Part shown: piece after piece, positions 41,270 through 49,497 of the stretch | Layout: each line of letters starts with the position of its first letter | Numbering within the stretch: position 1 is the stretch's first letter | Assembly (NCBI RefSeq): GCF_902833055.1 | Contig: NZ_CADFEJ010000016.1 | Location: forward strand, 62,001 to 126,000 | Direction: 5' to 3' | From: Burkholderia territorii | Lineage (GTDB): Bacteria > Pseudomonadota > Gammaproteobacteria > Burkholderiales > Burkholderiaceae | Length of the DNA: 64,000 nucleotides | Notes under the pieces: generated by a model | Database searches by the model: none | Seen by the model: only the letters and a program-made list of their open reading frames with translations | Told to the model about the DNA's origin: nothing | Translations under genes and position numbers: made by a program

Positions 41270-42025
41270 ATGCTGACCACCCAACGCAAGAAGGCGATTC
41301 TCGATGCGCTCGCCCGCGACGGCCAGGTGCTGGCCGTCGAGCTGAGCGCGCAATTCGGCGTGTCCGAGGACACGATCCGGCGCGACCTGCGCGAGCTGGC
41401 GGCCGAGGGCCTGCTGCAGCGCGTGCACGGCGGCGCGCTGCCGGCGTCGCCGGCAGTTGCGCCGTTCGCGCAACGCGAAACGCTCGAAACCGCCGAAAAG
41501 CGGCGCATCGCGCGCCGGGCCGCGCAAATGATCGCGCCCGGGCAGGTCGTGATCGTCGACGGCGGCACGACGTCGGCGCTGCTCGTCAGCCAGTTGCCGC
41601 CCGATCTGCGCGCGACGATCGTCACGCACAGCCCGAGCGTCGCGGTCGCGTTGGCCGCGCATCCGTCGATCGATGTGATCCTGATCGGCGGACGGCTGTA
41701 CAAGCATTCGATCGTCGCGGTGGGCGCCGCGGCGATGGAAGGCATCTCGCGCATCCACGCGGACCTGTATTTCATGGGCGTGACCGGCGTTCATCCGGTC
41801 GCGGGCCTGAGCACCGGCGATTTCGAGGAAGCCGCGATCAAGCGCGCACTGGCCGGGCGCGCCGGCGAGACCGTCGTGCTGGCTTCGCAATCCAAACTGC
41901 AAGCGGCGTCGCAGTTCGTGATCGGCGAGCTCGCGCTCGCGCAGGCGATCGTGGTCGAACGTGAAACCGATGCAGCGCTGACCGAGCCAATCGAGGCCGC
42001 GGGCGTGACCGTGGTGCGCGCTTAG
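41270..42025 (+). CDS. DeoR-family transcriptional regulator
   Basis: Repressor-type regulator of 251 residues. The N-terminal helix-turn-helix (about 5-58) reads RKKAILDALARDGQVLAVEL then SEDTIRRDLRELAAEGLLQRVHGGAL, the DeoR signature. The C-terminal DeoRC sensor domain (about 75-235) has VIVDGGTTSALL and LIGGRLYKHSIVAVGAAA, typical for binding sugar phosphates. The target is unknown; the neighbours are divergent Nudix and downstream chromate-transporter genes, neither an obvious sugar target. The Nudix-DeoR gap is 81 bp. Confidence 0.92.
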   Translation: MLTTQRKKAILDALARDGQVLAVELSAQFGVSEDTIRRDLRELAAEGLLQRVHGGALPASPAVAPFAQRETLETAEKRRIARRAAQMIAPGQVVIVDGGTTSALLVSQLPPDLRATIVTHSPSVAVALAAHPSIDVILIGGRLYKHSIVAVGAAAMEGISRIHADLYFMGVTGVHPVAGLSTGDFEEAAIKRALAGRAGETVVLASQSKLQAASQFVIGELALAQAIVVERETDAALTEPIEAAGVTVVRA

Positions 42026-42153
42026 CCGGGCGGCGGCTTCGAGGTCTGCCCGCGGTGGGCGGCACCGACATCGCCGCCGGCGTGATGTCAGCGTGCCGAC
42101 AGGTGACGCTTGCTACGATGGGCGACTGCCCACCTGCCACGTCCCGCTCGCCG

Positions 42154-42741
42154 ATGCCGTCATCCTCCGCCCCGCCCACAGCCGCGCCACCCGGCGTCCT
42201 CGCATTGTTCGTCGCGTTTACGCAGATCGGCCTGACCAGCTTCGGCGGCGGGCTGAGCGGGCGCATGCTGCGCGAGTTCGTGCACGTGCGGCGCTGGCTC
42301 GACGAGGAAGCGTTCCTCAACGGCCTTGCGCTGTCGCAGGCGCTGCCGGGCGTCAACGTGAAGAATCTCGCGATCTGGATCGGCTACCGGCTGGCCGGAT
42401 GGCGCGGCGCGGTGGCCGGCTTTACCGGCATCATCGCGCCGCCGGCCGTGCTGATCGTGCTGTTCGGCGTCGCGTTCTCGACGCTGACGCGCTTCACGCT
42501 CACGCACGTCGCGCTCGCGGGCGCGGCCGCCGCGGCGATCGGGCTGTCGATCTCGATGGCGATCACCGCGGTGCGACGCCTGCCGCGCCGCACGCTGCCG
42601 TTCGCGGTGACGGCGCTCACGTTCGTGTCGGTGGCGGTACTGCACTGGCCGCTCGTGTGGACCGTGCTGATCGGCGGCACGCTGAGCGTCGCGCTCGAAT
42701 ATCGCCGCGCAGGCGCCACGGTCGGCGGCGACGAACGATGA
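42154..42741 (+). CDS. chrA: Chromate transporter family protein, first half-size subunit
   Basis: Membrane protein of about 195 residues with one CHR domain: GLTSFGGGLSGRMLREFVHVRRW near the start (quoted in part), then LSQALPGVNVKNLAIWIGYRL with the usual GP replaced by GVN. This is the short-chain type, in which two separate half-size proteins build one transporter. The start is uncertain: the ATG at 42154 fits best, while an ATG at 42118 would add 12 residues. Its stop overlaps the next gene by ATGA. Export of chromate, or of sulfate-like anions, is inferred from the family. Confidence 0.82.
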   Translation: MPSSSAPPTAAPPGVLALFVAFTQIGLTSFGGGLSGRMLREFVHVRRWLDEEAFLNGLALSQALPGVNVKNLAIWIGYRLAGWRGAVAGFTGIIAPPAVLIVLFGVAFSTLTRFTLTHVALAGAAAAAIGLSISMAITAVRRLPRRTLPFAVTALTFVSVAVLHWPLVWTVLIGGTLSVALEYRRAGATVGGDER

Positions 42742-43274
42742 CGGCCCCGTCACGCTGCGCCGCGCTATTCGGCGTGTTCGCGCCGCTGTCGATCGCGACG
42801 ATCGGCGGCGGGCAGGCGATCATCGCAGACATCCAGCGGCAGGTCGTCGACGTGCATCACTGGATGACGGCCACGCAATTCGTGAACGACTTCGCGATCG
42901 CGCGAATGGCGCCGGGCCCCGGCTCGCTGCTCGCGACGCTGATCGGCTGGCAGGTGGCGGGTTTCTGGGGCGCGGTCGTCGCGACGCTCGCGCTGTTCGG
43001 ACCGACCGCGTTCCTGATCTACGGCATCGCGCATGTGTGGCGCCGCCACCAGGGCGCGCGCTGGCAGGTCGCGCTCGAGGCCGGCCTGCGCCCGGTCGCG
43101 GCCGGCATGATCCTCGCGTCGGTCTGGGTGCTGCTGCAGGCGCTCGACGGCGGCTGGCCCGCGCGGGCGATCGCGGTCGCGTCGACGGTATGCGTGATGG
43201 TCACGCGCATCCACGCGCTGATGCTGATCGTCGTCGGCGCGTTGCTGCTGGTCGGCGTGCACGCGATCGGGTGA
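42738..43274 (+). CDS. chrA: Chromate transporter family protein, second half-size subunit
   Basis: Membrane protein of 178 residues with the second CHR half: FAPLSIATIGGGQAIIADIQ, RQVVDVHHWMT and FAIARMAPGPGSLLATLIGW, which keeps the APGPG motif. The ATGA overlap with the first half implies translational coupling and equal production. The pair corresponds to the N and C halves of long-chain ChrA, in the antiparallel arrangement known for split forms. The 148 bp after it, before the enolase-family gene, hold nothing recognisable. Confidence 0.86.
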   Translation: MTAPSRCAALFGVFAPLSIATIGGGQAIIADIQRQVVDVHHWMTATQFVNDFAIARMAPGPGSLLATLIGWQVAGFWGAVVATLALFGPTAFLIYGIAHVWRRHQGARWQVALEAGLRPVAAGMILASVWVLLQALDGGWPARAIAVASTVCVMVTRIHALMLIVVGALLLVGVHAIG

Positions 43275-43422
43275 CGGCGGCTCGCCTGCGGCGCACGGAC
43301 CTGCCGCGCAGGGTTCGAGCGCGCGCTCGCGGGGCGTTCGCTCGACGGGCTCGTCGCGGCGAGGATGCCCGGGTTTGCGGCCCGCTTGGCGTTCGGCGCG
43401 CGCTGCAAGCCAGCCGCGCCGA

Positions 43423-44583
43423 TCACGAGCCGGCTACCGCACGAAACGTGCGGTACGCAGCGGCATGAAGCTCGAAGCCGATGCCCGGCGCCTGCGGCAC
43501 GGCCGCGCAACCGGCATCGACCGATTCGCCGTCCACCAGCCCGTTGAACGGGTGGAACGCGAACGGGCTGACTTCTGCTCCGCCGAGCCCGAGCGCCGAC
43601 ACGACGTGCAGCGAGAACAGATGGCCGCCGTGCGGCCAGAATGCGTCGCGCCGCCATCCGTTCGACACGAAATGATCGACGATCTGCAGATAGCCCGGCA
43701 GGCCGTAGCAATGCACCGGATCGAACACGAGGAAGTCGCGGTCCGGGCGCAGGCCGCCGTAGCGTTCGAGCAGCTTCGCTTCGGCGAGCGAGAACAATGC
43801 CTCGCCGGCCGCGACCGGCGGCGTGTATTGCGCGGCAAGCTCCGCGTGAAGCGGGAAGTCGAGCGGATCGCAAAGGTCCTCGAACCACCAGAGGTCGAAC
43901 GGTGCCAGCATCGCGGCGGCAGCGCGGCCGCTCGTCGCGTCGTACATGTTCATCGCGTCGACCGCGAGATGCGAGCTGTCCGCCAGACACGCCGCGGCGG
44001 CTTCGATGCGCTTTTGGTCGTCGTCGACATCCGCGCCGCCGATCTTGATCTTCGCGCGCGTGTAGCCGAGATCGGCGATGCGGCGCATCTCGTCCGACAG
44101 GCGCGCGAGATCGTCGTGCGGATAACGGTAGCCGCCGCCCGCATAGACACGCACGCGAGGCGCGGCATGGCGCGCGAGCCGGTCGGCGACGAAGCGATGG
44201 AGCGGCAGGCCCGCGATCTTCGCGGCGGCATCCCAGATCGCCATGTCGAGCACGCCGACCGCGACACACCGTTCGCCGTGCCCGCCGGGCTTCTCGCCCG
44301 CCATCATCGCGCGCCATGCGCGAAATGGATCGAGGTTCGTGCCGGCGTCGTCCGCGATGGCGTGCGCGGCGGCCAGCAGACGCGGCGCGAACCGTTCGCG
44401 AATCAGCCCGCCCTGCGCATGACGGCCGACCGACGCGTAGCCGTAACCCGTGACCGGCCGGCCATCGCGCACGACGTCGGTGACGATCGCGACGACGCTC
44501 GTCGTCAGGCCGCCCGACGGAATCGCCGGATCGGCATAACGGGAAACCGGGATCGCTTGCTCGCGGATGTCGGTGATGCGCAT
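43423..44583 (-). CDS. Enolase-superfamily acid-sugar dehydratase (D-tartrate dehydratase-like)
   Basis: Protein of 386 residues of the mandelate racemase subgroup. The metal ligands are Asp209 (LAVDAMNM), Glu235 (WWFEDLC) and Glu261 (AAGEALF). The KxK base pair is Lys178/Lys180 (AKIKIGG). His318 lies in WPHGGH and Lys98 in GEKPGG. As I recall, D-tartrate dehydratase of Bradyrhizobium uses Lys102, Lys182, Lys184, Asp213, Glu239, Glu265 and His322; every position is offset by exactly four, a strong hint of the same reaction (D-tartrate to oxaloacetate). The ATG at 44583 was chosen because MRITDIREQAIP is the normal start. No transporter or regulator of tartrate is adjacent. Confidence 0.8.
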   Translation of the reverse strand: MRITDIREQAIPVSRYADPAIPSGGLTTSVVAIVTDVVRDGRPVTGYGYASVGRHAQGGLIRERFAPRLLAAAHAIADDAGTNLDPFRAWRAMMAGEKPGGHGERCVAVGVLDMAIWDAAAKIAGLPLHRFVADRLARHAAPRVRVYAGGGYRYPHDDLARLSDEMRRIADLGYTRAKIKIGGADVDDDQKRIEAAAACLADSSHLAVDAMNMYDATSGRAAAAMLAPFDLWWFEDLCDPLDFPLHAELAAQYTPPVAAGEALFSLAEAKLLERYGGLRPDRDFLVFDPVHCYGLPGYLQIVDHFVSNGWRRDAFWPHGGHLFSLHVVSALGLGGAEVSPFAFHPFNGLVDGESVDAGCAAVPQAPGIGFELHAAAYRTFRAVAGS

Positions 44584-44850
44584 GGTCAGGGTTCCGGGAA
44601 AACGTTCGGCGCTCGCGGGCCATGCGCGCATCGCATGCCGGCGCGACCGGCGGATCGCTGCATCATAGGCGCTTGCGCGATGTCGTGCAGGCTCGCGGCC
44701 GTCGCGATGCGGTGAAGCGATCCGGGTCGATCGAGATCGCGCGAATCGCGCCGCACCGCATCGGAGCGTGGATGAATTCTGCGTCATGCGCGGGGCGCGC
44801 GGCGCGTCGACGCCGGCTCTCGCGCCGTGGTGGCGCCACCGCGAATTAGA
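44584..44850. other. Gene-free region
   Basis: Between the dehydratase start and the promoter of the small-gene operon there is no credible gene, hairpin or repeat. Confidence 0.5.
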
Positions 44851-44878
44851 TGGACATCCGACGCGAAGCGCGTATGAT
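44851..44878 (+). promoter_or_regulatory. Sigma-70 promoter of the small-gene/rpsU operon
   Basis: TGGACA (44851-44856) and TATGAT (44873-44878) are 16 bp apart, five of six matches each. It would give a leader of about 180 nt, pyrimidine-rich and without reading frame, before the gene at 45064. That is long for this window. Confidence 0.7.
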
Positions 44879-45063
44879 GAATTTTGTCCGAGCCTGCGTC
44901 ACTCAACTCGCCGCTCGCCCCGCCGTCTGCCCTCTCGCTGCGTCGCGCCGTTACCCGCACGCATTGCTGCCCTTTTCACCCCACCCGTCACGCCGCACTG
45001 CGGTGATACCGGTCGGATGCGTTCGTCCACGCGATTCGTCGCGGCCGAACCCAGGAGTTCATC

Positions 45064-45348
45064 ATGAGCATGCATCTCTATCGCGGCTTCGAAATCTACC
45101 CGCTGATCTACCCGCACATTCCGTCGCAGAACGGCAATCCGCACAACTACGCCGGCGGCTTCGACGCGGCCGTGAAGATCTGCCTGCGCGGCACCACCGA
45201 CACGCTGACCCGCAGCGAAACATTCCGGCTCCTCGAGAACGCGCCGTTCGAATCGGCAGGCGAAGCCCGTCGGGCGTCCGTTCGCTACGCGGAGGAGATC
45301 ATCGATGGCAATGGCGGCAAGCAGCCGCTCTTCGCCGATTCCCATTGA
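45064..45348 (+). CDS. Small hypothetical protein (94 aa)
   Basis: Soluble protein of 94 residues, starting MSMHLYRGFEIYPLIYPH, with a strong CAGGAG ribosome site 6-11 bases upstream of its ATG. It is rich in aromatic residues in the first third, has a single Cys and no membrane segment or signal peptide. I do not recognise a family. It is the first gene after the 44851 promoter and lies in one strand-wise run with a 69-residue orphan, rpsU and a 68-residue orphan. Confidence 0.72.
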   Translation: MSMHLYRGFEIYPLIYPHIPSQNGNPHNYAGGFDAAVKICLRGTTDTLTRSETFRLLENAPFESAGEARRASVRYAEEIIDGNGGKQPLFADSH

Positions 45349-45395
45349 CGCCTCCTGCCGCCGCACTACGGCGGCATTCTGATTCGGACGACGAA

Positions 45396-45605
45396 ATGAT
45401 CATCGACGAACTCCTGCGCCTGATCGAACGGCGCGAAATCTCCGCGACAGACGCCGTCCCGCACGATGGTCTCGTCGGTTCCGCGTTGCGGCATCAACCC
45501 GAGTTGCAGATGTTCGCTGCCGTGCGCGCACTGTCGATTCGTGCCGGATATTCCGAATTCGAATCCGACGGGATCGCGAGCGCCGTAATGACCCGGCTCG
45601 GCTAG
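45396..45605 (+). CDS. Small hypothetical protein (69 aa)
   Basis: Soluble, acidic, mostly helical protein of 69 residues starting MIIDELLRLIERREISATDA. No family recognised. The start is the first ATG of the frame after the preceding gene; it lacks a clear ribosome site (GGACGACGAA). It lies 47 bp after the 94-residue gene and 34 bp before rpsU, so it is probably part of the same transcript. It may be a real gene because its composition differs from the shadow frames around it. Confidence 0.55.
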   Translation: MIIDELLRLIERREISATDAVPHDGLVGSALRHQPELQMFAAVRALSIRAGYSEFESDGIASAVMTRLG

Positions 45606-45639
45606 CTTTTCTCCACGCACGTCTTGAAACAGGACCTAC

Positions 45640-45852
45640 ATGACGACGATCATCCTCAAGCCCAACGAACCTGTCGATGTCGCGCTCCGGCGCTTCCGGC
45701 GAGACATCGAGAAGACGGGCCTGATCCGCGAACTGCGCAGTCGAACCGGCTATGAAAAGCCGACCACGGAGCGCAAGCGCAAGAAAGCCAGCGCCGTCGC
45801 GAGACAGCGCCTGCGCGCGAAACGCATGCTGCCGCCTCGCAAGCTCTATTAG
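45640..45852 (+). CDS. rpsU: 30S ribosomal protein S21
   Basis: Basic ribosomal protein of 70 residues with the complete S21 pattern: MTTIILKPNEPVDVALRRFR, the central RSRTGYEKPTTERKRKKA and a C-terminal arginine/lysine helix RQRLRAKRML. S21 binds the 30S platform and helps initiation by base-pairing of the anti-Shine-Dalgarno region. It is not next to dnaG and rpoD as in E. coli, but among orphan small genes. Burkholderia usually has more than one rpsU, so this may be a special-condition copy. Confidence 0.93.
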   Translation: MTTIILKPNEPVDVALRRFRRDIEKTGLIRELRSRTGYEKPTTERKRKKASAVARQRLRAKRMLPPRKLY

Positions 45853-45861
45853 GAGAACGCC

Positions 45862-46068
45862 GTGTACCAGCCGACCGTCGAGGACCGTCCATTCTTCCCG
45901 TTGACGAAATGTGAGGTCGATTTCGATCGACAGAACGATGCGATCACGCTTCTGCCGAGTTTCTACGCGTTCGGCTGCGAGTACACCAGTCGCGGCCTCC
46001 TGATCGGCCGGGACGATGCATTCCGATTGATTGCCGCGATCGAAAAGGCGCTGAGCATCGAGCAGTGA
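45862..46068 (+). CDS. Small hypothetical protein (68 aa)
   Basis: Soluble protein of 68 residues beginning at a GTG with TTAGGAGAACGCC upstream, a good ribosome site. It reads MYQPTVEDRPFFPLTKCEVD and ends in a helix DDAFRLIAAIEKALSI. No family recognised. It lies nine bases after the rpsU stop, so the two are very likely co-transcribed and possibly coupled, which makes it the most interesting orphan of this group. Confidence 0.7.
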   Translation: MYQPTVEDRPFFPLTKCEVDFDRQNDAITLLPSFYAFGCEYTSRGLLIGRDDAFRLIAAIEKALSIEQ

Positions 46069-46286
46069 GCGGCGCTCGACGATATTGGATCGCGTCGTGA
46101 CGGTCGGCGTGGCGCGGATGCGCGACCACGCTCGGCGCGTTATTTCGGGTCGACGTGAGTTTTGTCCAGCTGGAATCACGTGCTGGCGATCCCGGCTGAA
46201 ACCCGTGCTCGTTGGCACGGGTACGGATGCGTTTCAACGCATCGAATCAACCGACGCCGGGGCGCGAGTCGGGCCGTCAGGCCCGC

Positions 46287-46631
46287 TCACGCGAAGACGA
46301 AATACTTGCGCACCGTCTCGACCACTTCCCATGTGCCTTTCATGCCGGGTTCGATCACGAACACGTCGCCGGCCTTCAGGTGCACCGGCTCCTCGCCTTC
46401 CGGCGTGATGATGCAATAGCCGTCGAGGAAGTGGCAGTACTCCCATTTCTCGTAATTCACCTCGAACTTGCCGGGCGTGCAGATCCAGGTGCCCATGATC
46501 TTGCTGCCATCCTTCGACACGTAGGCGTTGAGGTTCACGGTGTGTGGATCGCCGCCGATGCGCTTCCACTTGGTCGCGTCGACGACCGGGGTCGGGCAGG
46601 TTTTGCGCAGAACGGTGATGAAATCGGACAT
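46287..46631 (-). CDS. Cupin-domain protein
   Basis: Single-domain beta-barrel of 114 residues with a cupin core: KFEVNYEKWEYCHFLDGYCI (motif 1 region, Glu and His ligands) and GDVFVIEPGMKGTWEVVE (motif 2 region). The pattern is close to the Cupin_3/DUF861 group with EutQ and ureidoglycine-related proteins. It is cytosolic, and no substrate can be assigned. It stands alone and is divergent from the tRNA-Gly promoter region. Confidence 0.85.
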   Translation of the reverse strand: MSDFITVLRKTCPTPVVDATKWKRIGGDPHTVNLNAYVSKDGSKIMGTWICTPGKFEVNYEKWEYCHFLDGYCIITPEGEEPVHLKAGDVFVIEPGMKGTWEVVETVRKYFVFA

Positions 46632-46872
46632 GTCGGCTCCAGACTAACGATCGGGTAAGAGGTCTGTCACGTTAGTTCGAAAGCTGCGCCGCGGCTTGTA
46701 TGCGTCCGACACCGACTCGTCTATTTTCGACAAGACGCTTGTGTGCGGGGGCGCGGGCTGCGGGTTCCGGTCGGTGTTGCGATGGACCGATTCCCGACGT
46801 CCGTTCCCTTGCCATCCATCGCCCGCCGCCGCAACCCGTCGGCTTCGGCGCAAGCGGCCAAAATCGCCTCGC

Positions 46873-46902
46873 TTGCAACATCTGGCGCAAACCCTGTATG
46901 AT
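46873..46902 (+). promoter_or_regulatory. Sigma-70 promoter for tRNA-Gly
   Basis: TTGCAA and TATGAT are separated by 18 bp, with the -10 ending 10 bases before the mature tRNA 5' end. Confidence 0.72.
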
Positions 46903-46912
46903 TACGCGTTCT

Positions 46913-46987
46913 GCGGGCGTCGTATAATGGCCATTACCTCAGCTTCCCAAGCTGATGACGTGGGTTCGATTCCCATCGCCCGCTCCA
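46913..46987 (+). tRNA. tRNA-Gly (anticodon CCC)
   Basis: A 75-nt tRNA with acceptor stem GCGGGCG/CGCCCGC, discriminator T and an encoded CCA. The anticodon stem-loop TCAGC-TTCCCAA-GCTGA gives anticodon CCC for GGG codons. The T arm contains GGTTCGATTCC. It lies between the cupin gene and trmB. Confidence 0.96.
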
Positions 46988-47015
46988 CCTTCGGCTGCCC
47001 GGCAGCCTGCGCAAG

Positions 47016-47042
47016 AGCCGCCTCGTCGAAGGCGGCTTTTTT
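47016..47042 (+). terminator. Intrinsic terminator after tRNA-Gly
   Basis: Eight-base-pair stem AGCCGCCT/AGGCGGCT with a 6-base loop, followed by a run of T. Confidence 0.9.
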
Positions 47043-47120
47043 GTACCATCTGCCGGTTCATCCGGCAGCACCGCTGCGCATGACGGGCCCACGCCCGAAC
47101 CGAGCCTTTCTCTGTCACCG

Positions 47121-47888
47121 ATGATGCACGACGATCCGAACGAAGCCGGCCTGCCGCCGGACGACGCCGCCCTTCCCGACGAAGCCGCCGACGGCGCCGA
47201 CGAAGTCAACCCGCTGCACCGCCGCCGCATCCGCAGCTTCGTGACGCGTGCCGGCCGCGTGTCGACCGGCCAGCGCCGCGCGCTCGACGAGCTCGGTCCG
47301 CGCTTCGTCGTCCCGTATGCGGCGGAGATCCCGGACTGGGACGCCGTGTTCGGCCGCCGCGCGCCGCGCATCCTGGAAATCGGCTTCGGGATGGGCGCAT
47401 CGACGGCAGAAATCGCCGCGCATCGCCCGGGCGACGACTTCCTCGGCGTCGAAGTGCACGAGCCGGGTGTCGGCGCGCTGCTGAAACTGATCGGCGAGCA
47501 GGACCTGACGAACATCCGCATCATCCAGCACGACGCGGTCGAGGTGCTCGAGCACATGCTCGCGCCGGAAAGCCTCGACGGCGTGCACATCTTCTTCCCG
47601 GATCCGTGGCACAAGGCGCGCCACCACAAGCGCCGGCTGATCCAGCCGCCGCTCGTCGCGCACCTCGCATCGCGCCTGAAGCCCGGCGCGTACCTGCACT
47701 GCGCGACCGACTGGCAAAACTACGCGGAGCAGATGCTGGAAGTGCTCGGCGCCGAACCGACGCTCGAAAACACGGCCGCCGACTACGCGCCGCGCCCCGA
47801 CTACCGCCCCGTCACGAAGTTCGAACGGCGCGGGCTGCGGCTCGGCCACGGCGTGTGGGACCTGGTGTTCCGCAAACGCGCCGGCTGA
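47121..47888 (+). CDS. trmB: tRNA (guanine-N7-)-methyltransferase
   Basis: SAM-dependent enzyme of 255 residues that makes m7G46 in the tRNA variable loop. After a 30-residue acidic, probably flexible N-terminus come RRRIRSFVTRAGRVSTGQRR, the SAM-binding LEIGFGMGASTAEIA and the signature HIFFPDPWHKARHHKRRLIQ (the PDPWxKxxHxKRR motif). All are intact. Length is normal for beta-proteobacteria. It follows tRNA-Gly and its terminator by about 80 bp. Confidence 0.96.
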   Translation: MMHDDPNEAGLPPDDAALPDEAADGADEVNPLHRRRIRSFVTRAGRVSTGQRRALDELGPRFVVPYAAEIPDWDAVFGRRAPRILEIGFGMGASTAEIAAHRPGDDFLGVEVHEPGVGALLKLIGEQDLTNIRIIQHDAVEVLEHMLAPESLDGVHIFFPDPWHKARHHKRRLIQPPLVAHLASRLKPGAYLHCATDWQNYAEQMLEVLGAEPTLENTAADYAPRPDYRPVTKFERRGLRLGHGVWDLVFRKRAG

Positions 47889-47936
47889 TACAACACGCAG
47901 CGCGCACAACGCACGCTGCCCGCCGCGCAATGACGA

Positions 47937-47973
47937 ACGGCCCGACCGGCATCTGCTGCCGATCGGGCCGTTT
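47937..47973. terminator. Bidirectional terminator between trmB and uppP
   Basis: Stem AACGGCCCGA/TCGGGCCGTT with an inner CGGCA/TGCCG stem, between convergent trmB and uppP. The flanking T and A runs are short. Confidence 0.7.
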
Positions 47974-48006
47974 GCTATTGGAAGCGCCGTTGCCCCCGCC
48001 CCGGCA

Positions 48007-48837
48007 TCACGCCCAGTTCAGCCATCCGCTGTAACCCACTAACAGCACGAACAGGCCGAACGCAATGCGATACCACGCGAACACGGTGAAGTCGTGCGTC
48101 GCGACGAAACGCAGCAGCCAGCGCACGCACACGAACGCGCTGACGAACGCGGCAACGAGCCCGAGCGCGAACAAGCCGAGCGAATCGACGGTGAACGCCT
48201 GCCAGTCCTTGACGGTTTCGTAGAGCGTCGCGCCGAAGATGATCGGAATTGCGAGGAAGAACGAGAATTCGGTCGCGACGCGCCGCTCGAGGCCGAACAG
48301 CATCCCGCCGATGATCGTCGAGCCCGAGCGCGACATGCCCGGCACCAGCGCGAAACACTGCGCGATGCCGACCTTCAGCGCGTCGAGCGGCGTGAGCGCA
48401 TCGATCGACTGCACGCGCGGCGGCTCGCTGCGTTCGCGCTGCCGTGCCTCGGCCCACAGGATGATCGCGCCGCCGACGACGAGCGCGAACGCGACCGGCA
48501 CCGGCGAGAACAACACGGCCTTGATCTTCTTCTCGAACAGCAGGCCGAGCGCGATCGCGGGAATCGTCGCGATCACGACGTTCAGCGTGAAGCGCTGCGC
48601 GTCGGGCCGGCTCGGCAGCCCGGACACGACGGACGCGATTCGTTGCCGGTATTCCCAGCAGACCGCGAGGATCGCGCCGAACTGGATCACGACATCGAAG
48701 GTCTTCGCGTGCGCATCGTTGAAATTCAGGAAGCTGCCCGCGACGATCAGGTGGCCGGTGCTCGACACCGGCAGGAATTCCGTCAGCCCCTCGACGACGC
48801 CGAGGATCAATGCCTTGCAGATCAGGATCCAGTCCAT
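48007..48837 (-). CDS. uppP: Undecaprenyl-diphosphate phosphatase (UppP/BacA)
   Basis: Integral-membrane enzyme of 276 residues that recycles undecaprenyl pyrophosphate for peptidoglycan synthesis and gives bacitracin tolerance. It opens with LILGVVEGLTEFLPVSSTGH, the (E/Q)XXXE-bearing catalytic segment, and has the second motif ALVPGMSRSGSTIIGGM with the catalytic arginine. About eight helices are seen. Length is typical. It runs convergently with trmB. Confidence 0.96.
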   Translation of the reverse strand: MDWILICKALILGVVEGLTEFLPVSSTGHLIVAGSFLNFNDAHAKTFDVVIQFGAILAVCWEYRQRIASVVSGLPSRPDAQRFTLNVVIATIPAIALGLLFEKKIKAVLFSPVPVAFALVVGGAIILWAEARQRERSEPPRVQSIDALTPLDALKVGIAQCFALVPGMSRSGSTIIGGMLFGLERRVATEFSFFLAIPIIFGATLYETVKDWQAFTVDSLGLFALGLVAAFVSAFVCVRWLLRFVATHDFTVFAWYRIAFGLFVLLVGYSGWLNWA

Positions 48838-48915
48838 CCGTGGCCCAACTCCGAAGTAGTCGAAAGAAAGGGCCGCGTCACCGCCGCGGCCCGCCCGGCC
48901 GCGCGCGGTGCGCCG

Positions 48916-49497
48916 TCACTTTTCGACGATCGCGACGCGTATGCCGTTTGTAAGGATCGTAATTGTACCGGGTTCGTAGTTCACGCCGGCAAATTGCAGC
49001 TGCTCGGGCTTGAACGTGTAGATCGGATAGTTGGTCAGCAACTGCGTTGCGAGCAGGCCCGCGGCCGCACCGACCTGTTGCGCGTACATCTGCGCGTTGC
49101 CGTCGAGTACGAGGCTGTCGACGGCCGGCGCCTTCAGCACGACCGAACGGCTGGGCGCGTCGTAAGCCAGCTGGCCCGACACGGTGAACTTGCCGCTCAC
49201 CGGTTCGCGCAGGAACGGACTCGCGAAATGCGCGTCGAGCTGCACGGCGACACGGTTCTGGTCGGGCAGCAGGTTGACGGCCGGGTTGGCGAGCGACACG
49301 TCGACGACCTGCGCGACCGTCTTCTGGTACGGAAACTTGCGCGCGACGGCTTTCTGCACGTCGCCGCGCGAGAACGTGTAGTGATCGGGGATGAACGGGA
49401 ACGTCGACGCGCAGGCGGCGAGCGATACCGACACGCCGATGGCGCCGGCGCAGGCGGCGAGAAAGCGGCGCCGGCCGGGCGTGCAAGATGCGGTCAT
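48916..49497 (-). CDS. DUF1439 (YceB-like) lipoprotein
   Basis: Outer-membrane lipoprotein of 193 residues. The signal peptide has RRRFLAACAGAIGVSVSL, then the lipobox LAAC with the lipidated Cys at about residue 29. The mature domain is a beta-rich lipid-binding-like fold of the DUF1439 family, with FPYQKTVAQVVDVSLANP. The ATG at 49497 has AGGAG ten bases upstream; the TTG three codons before it is too near that site. Function is unknown; a lipid-binding role is suggested by the fold family. Confidence 0.85.
   Translation of the reverse strand: MTASCTPGRRRFLAACAGAIGVSVSLAACASTFPFIPDHYTFSRGDVQKAVARKFPYQKTVAQVVDVSLANPAVNLLPDQNRVAVQLDAHFASPFLREPVSGKFTVSGQLAYDAPSRSVVLKAPAVDSLVLDGNAQMYAQQVGAAAGLLATQLLTNYPIYTFKPEQLQFAGVNYEPGTITILTNGIRVAIVEK

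Noticed and set aside
46085..46658. Plus-strand frames opposite the cupin gene
   Set aside because: They are shadows of the minus-strand cupin frame and lack start signals.
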